Source: Herbiconiux daphne
GTDB taxonomy: Bacteria > Actinomycetota > Actinomycetes > Actinomycetales > Microbacteriaceae
Length of the DNA stretch: 64,000 nucleotides
Assembly (NCBI RefSeq): GCF_024979295.1
Contig: NZ_JANLCJ010000007.1
Location: 101,501 to 165,500 of the forward strand
Direction: 5' to 3'
Shown: positions 62,816 to 64,000 of the stretch, in pieces
How positions within the stretch are numbered: position 1 is the stretch's first letter
Layout: the number at the start of each line of letters is the position of its first letter
Program-made: the position numbers and the translations under genes
Notes under the pieces: generated by a model
Seen by the model: the letters and a program-made list of their open reading frames with translations, nothing else
Database searches by the model: none
What the model was told of the DNA's origin: nothing

Positions 62816-64000
62816 ATGAGAGGCCGAAATGTTCCACGCCATGCAACAACCGATCTGAAACGTCGCCACAACCGCGCCATCGCGGGTGGCACCGTCTTGT
62901 TCGTCGGATTCGCCGCCATGCTCTCGGCCTCGCAGTCGGCGAGCGCCATCGGCGTCGCTCCCGATCTCGGCACCGCCGCCAGCTACTCGGTGCTCGGAGG
63001 GGCCTCGGTCACCAACACGGGACCGAGCGTTCTCGGTGGCGACCTCGGCGTGAGCCCGGGCACGGCCATCACCGGGTTTCCGCCCGGCCTCGCCTCGGGC
63101 GCCACGCACGCCGCGGACGCCGCGGCCGGCCAGGCCCAGAGCGACCTCACCGTGGCCTACAACGCGGTCGCAGGGCAGGCTCCGGATGCCTCGATCACCG
63201 GCGACCTCGGAGGCCAGACCCTCCTCGCCGGCGTCTACAACGCTTCGAGCACCGCCGGTCTCACCGGCGCGCTCACGCTCGACGCCCAGGGCGACTCGAA
63301 CGCGGTCTTCATCTTCCAGATCGGATCGGCGCTCACCACCGCCACGTCGAGCAGCGTCGTGCCCATCAACGGCGCCCGCAGCTGCAACGTGTTCTGGCAG
63401 GTGGGCAGCTCGGCCACGCTGGGCACCTCGACGTCGTTCGTCGGCACCATCATGGCGCTGACCACGATCACCTTGGCGACGGGCGCGACCGTCGACGGCC
63501 GGGCTCTCGCCCGCAACGGCTCGGTCACCCTCGACTCGAACGTGTTCACGGGCGGCGGATGCGTGACCCCGCCGACGACGACACCGCCGACAACCACGCC
63601 GCCGACCACGACACCGCCCACGACGACACCGCCGACAACCACGCCGCCAACCACGACACCGCCCACGACAACGCCGCCGACAACCACGCCGCCAACCACG
63701 ACGCCGCCAACGACAACGCCGCCGACGACCACCCCGCCGACGACAACGCCTCCCACAACGACGCCGCCAACCACGACGCCGCCCACGACAACGCCGCCGA
63801 CAACCACCCCGCCGACGACAACGCCTCCCACAACGACACCGCCCACCACGACGCCGCCGACGACGACTCCTCCGACGACTACGCCGCCGACGACCACCCC
63901 GCCGACGACAACACCGCCCACGACAACGCCGCCGACGACGACGCCGCCAACCACGACGCCGCCCACGACAACGCCGCCGACAACCACCCCGCCGACGACA
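62816..64000 (+). CDS. Secreted DUF3494 (ice-binding-like) protein with Pro-Thr repeat tail, 3' end outside window
   Basis: At least 395 residues are visible. A signal peptide (residues 1-44, ending SASA) is followed by a DUF3494 domain (about 48-245): GTAASYSVLGGASVTNTGPS, GDLGVSPGTAITGFPPG, VFIFQIGSALTTATSS and VFWQVGSSATLGTSTSFVG with MALTTITLATGATVDGRALA, the beta-helix of ice-binding proteins and bacterial adhesins. After GGGCVTPP the chain is a run of PPTTT units that continues to the window end with no stop. The tail is probably a wall-spanning stalk with a sorting signal beyond. It may bind ice or act as an adhesin. Confidence 0.88.
   Translation, partial: MRGRNVPRHATTDLKRRHNRAIAGGTVLFVGFAAMLSASQSASAIGVAPDLGTAASYSVLGGASVTNTGPSVLGGDLGVSPGTAITGFPPGLASGATHAADAAAGQAQSDLTVAYNAVAGQAPDASITGDLGGQTLLAGVYNASSTAGLTGALTLDAQGDSNAVFIFQIGSALTTATSSSVVPINGARSCNVFWQVGSSATLGTSTSFVGTIMALTTITLATGATVDGRALARNGSVTLDSNVFTGGGCVTPPTTTPPTTTPPTTTPPTTTPPTTTPPTTTPPTTTPPTTTPPTTTPPTTTPPTTTPPTTTPPTTTPPTTTPPTTTPPTTTPPTTTPPTTTPPTTTPPTTTPPTTTPPTTTPPTTTPPTTTPPTTTPPTTTPPTTTPPTTTPPTT
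63562..64000 (+). repeat. Tandem 15-bp repeats coding PPTTT
   Basis: About 29 copies of a 15-bp unit (ccgccgacgacaacg and variants) run to the window edge, all in frame in the DUF3494 gene and differing mainly at third codon positions. The right end is not in the window. Confidence 0.9.

Noticed and set aside
63562..64000. CRISPR-like array at the right edge
   Set aside because: The 15-bp repeats are contiguous, have no spacers and are in frame in a coding gene.

Overview
The window is about 70% G+C. Its genes are tightly packed and often overlap as ATGA or GTGA, GTG starts are common, and many lipoproteins and two-component genes are present. The gene set (fused ask-asd neighbourhood, dnaX-recR with a short PolA-like polymerase, short SRP RNA of the high-GC Gram-positive type) points to an actinobacterium, most likely of the family Microbacteriaceae. 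The family assignment is inference from style and content; no marker gene such as 16S rRNA is present.

Layout. 1-17.8 kb is a surface-glycan locus. It holds glycosyltransferases, a Wzx-like flippase, a Wzy-like polymerase and a Wzz-like chain-length protein on the minus strand. Divergent from these is a nine-gene operon (8416-17793) that combines three GT2 enzymes and a hexapeptide acyltransferase with two fatty-acyl-AMP-ligase-like enzymes, an acyl carrier protein, a Sfp-type phosphopantetheinyl transferase and an HHxxxDG acyltransferase. This looks like a dedicated route that activates a carboxylic (probably fatty) acid, loads it on its own carrier protein and attaches it to a glycan. It is the best candidate in the window for an undescribed system. 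18-30 kb carries a small membrane protein, a GT39-type mannosyltransferase-like protein, an atypical sugar ABC transporter with fused ATPase and permease, a PRISE-type reductase, a VOC protein, a CGNR regulator, an MFS exporter, a low-molecular-weight phosphatase and a TetR regulator.

30-45 kb is a signalling and second-glycan region: two linked sensor-kinase-like proteins with a NarL-type regulator, a PAS histidine kinase, a degenerate GGDEF membrane protein, a processive membrane GT2, an Hpt-like protein without its histidine, an OmpR-type regulator, a free-standing receiver, a GH6 cellulase-like enzyme, a GGDEF-EAL membrane protein and a GDSL hydrolase. Together they suggest a c-di-GMP-linked beta-glucan-like polymer system. 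45.8-61.6 kb is largely housekeeping: asd-ask, a cupin protein, a PolA-like polymerase, recR, dnaX, acetyltransferases, a TetR-GNAT fusion, ackA-pta and the SRP RNA. The polymerase gene is preceded by a striking tandem array of copies of its own start region. The window ends with tRNA-Ser(GGA), a membrane protein and the first part of a secreted DUF3494 (ice-binding-like) protein with a Pro-Thr repeat tail that runs off the edge.

Several non-coding structures recur. A long inverted repeat with a conserved 30-nt loop occurs at 18222-18289 and 57124-57205, and a related nested palindrome lies at 49085-49150. No CRISPR array, insertion sequence or transposase was seen.
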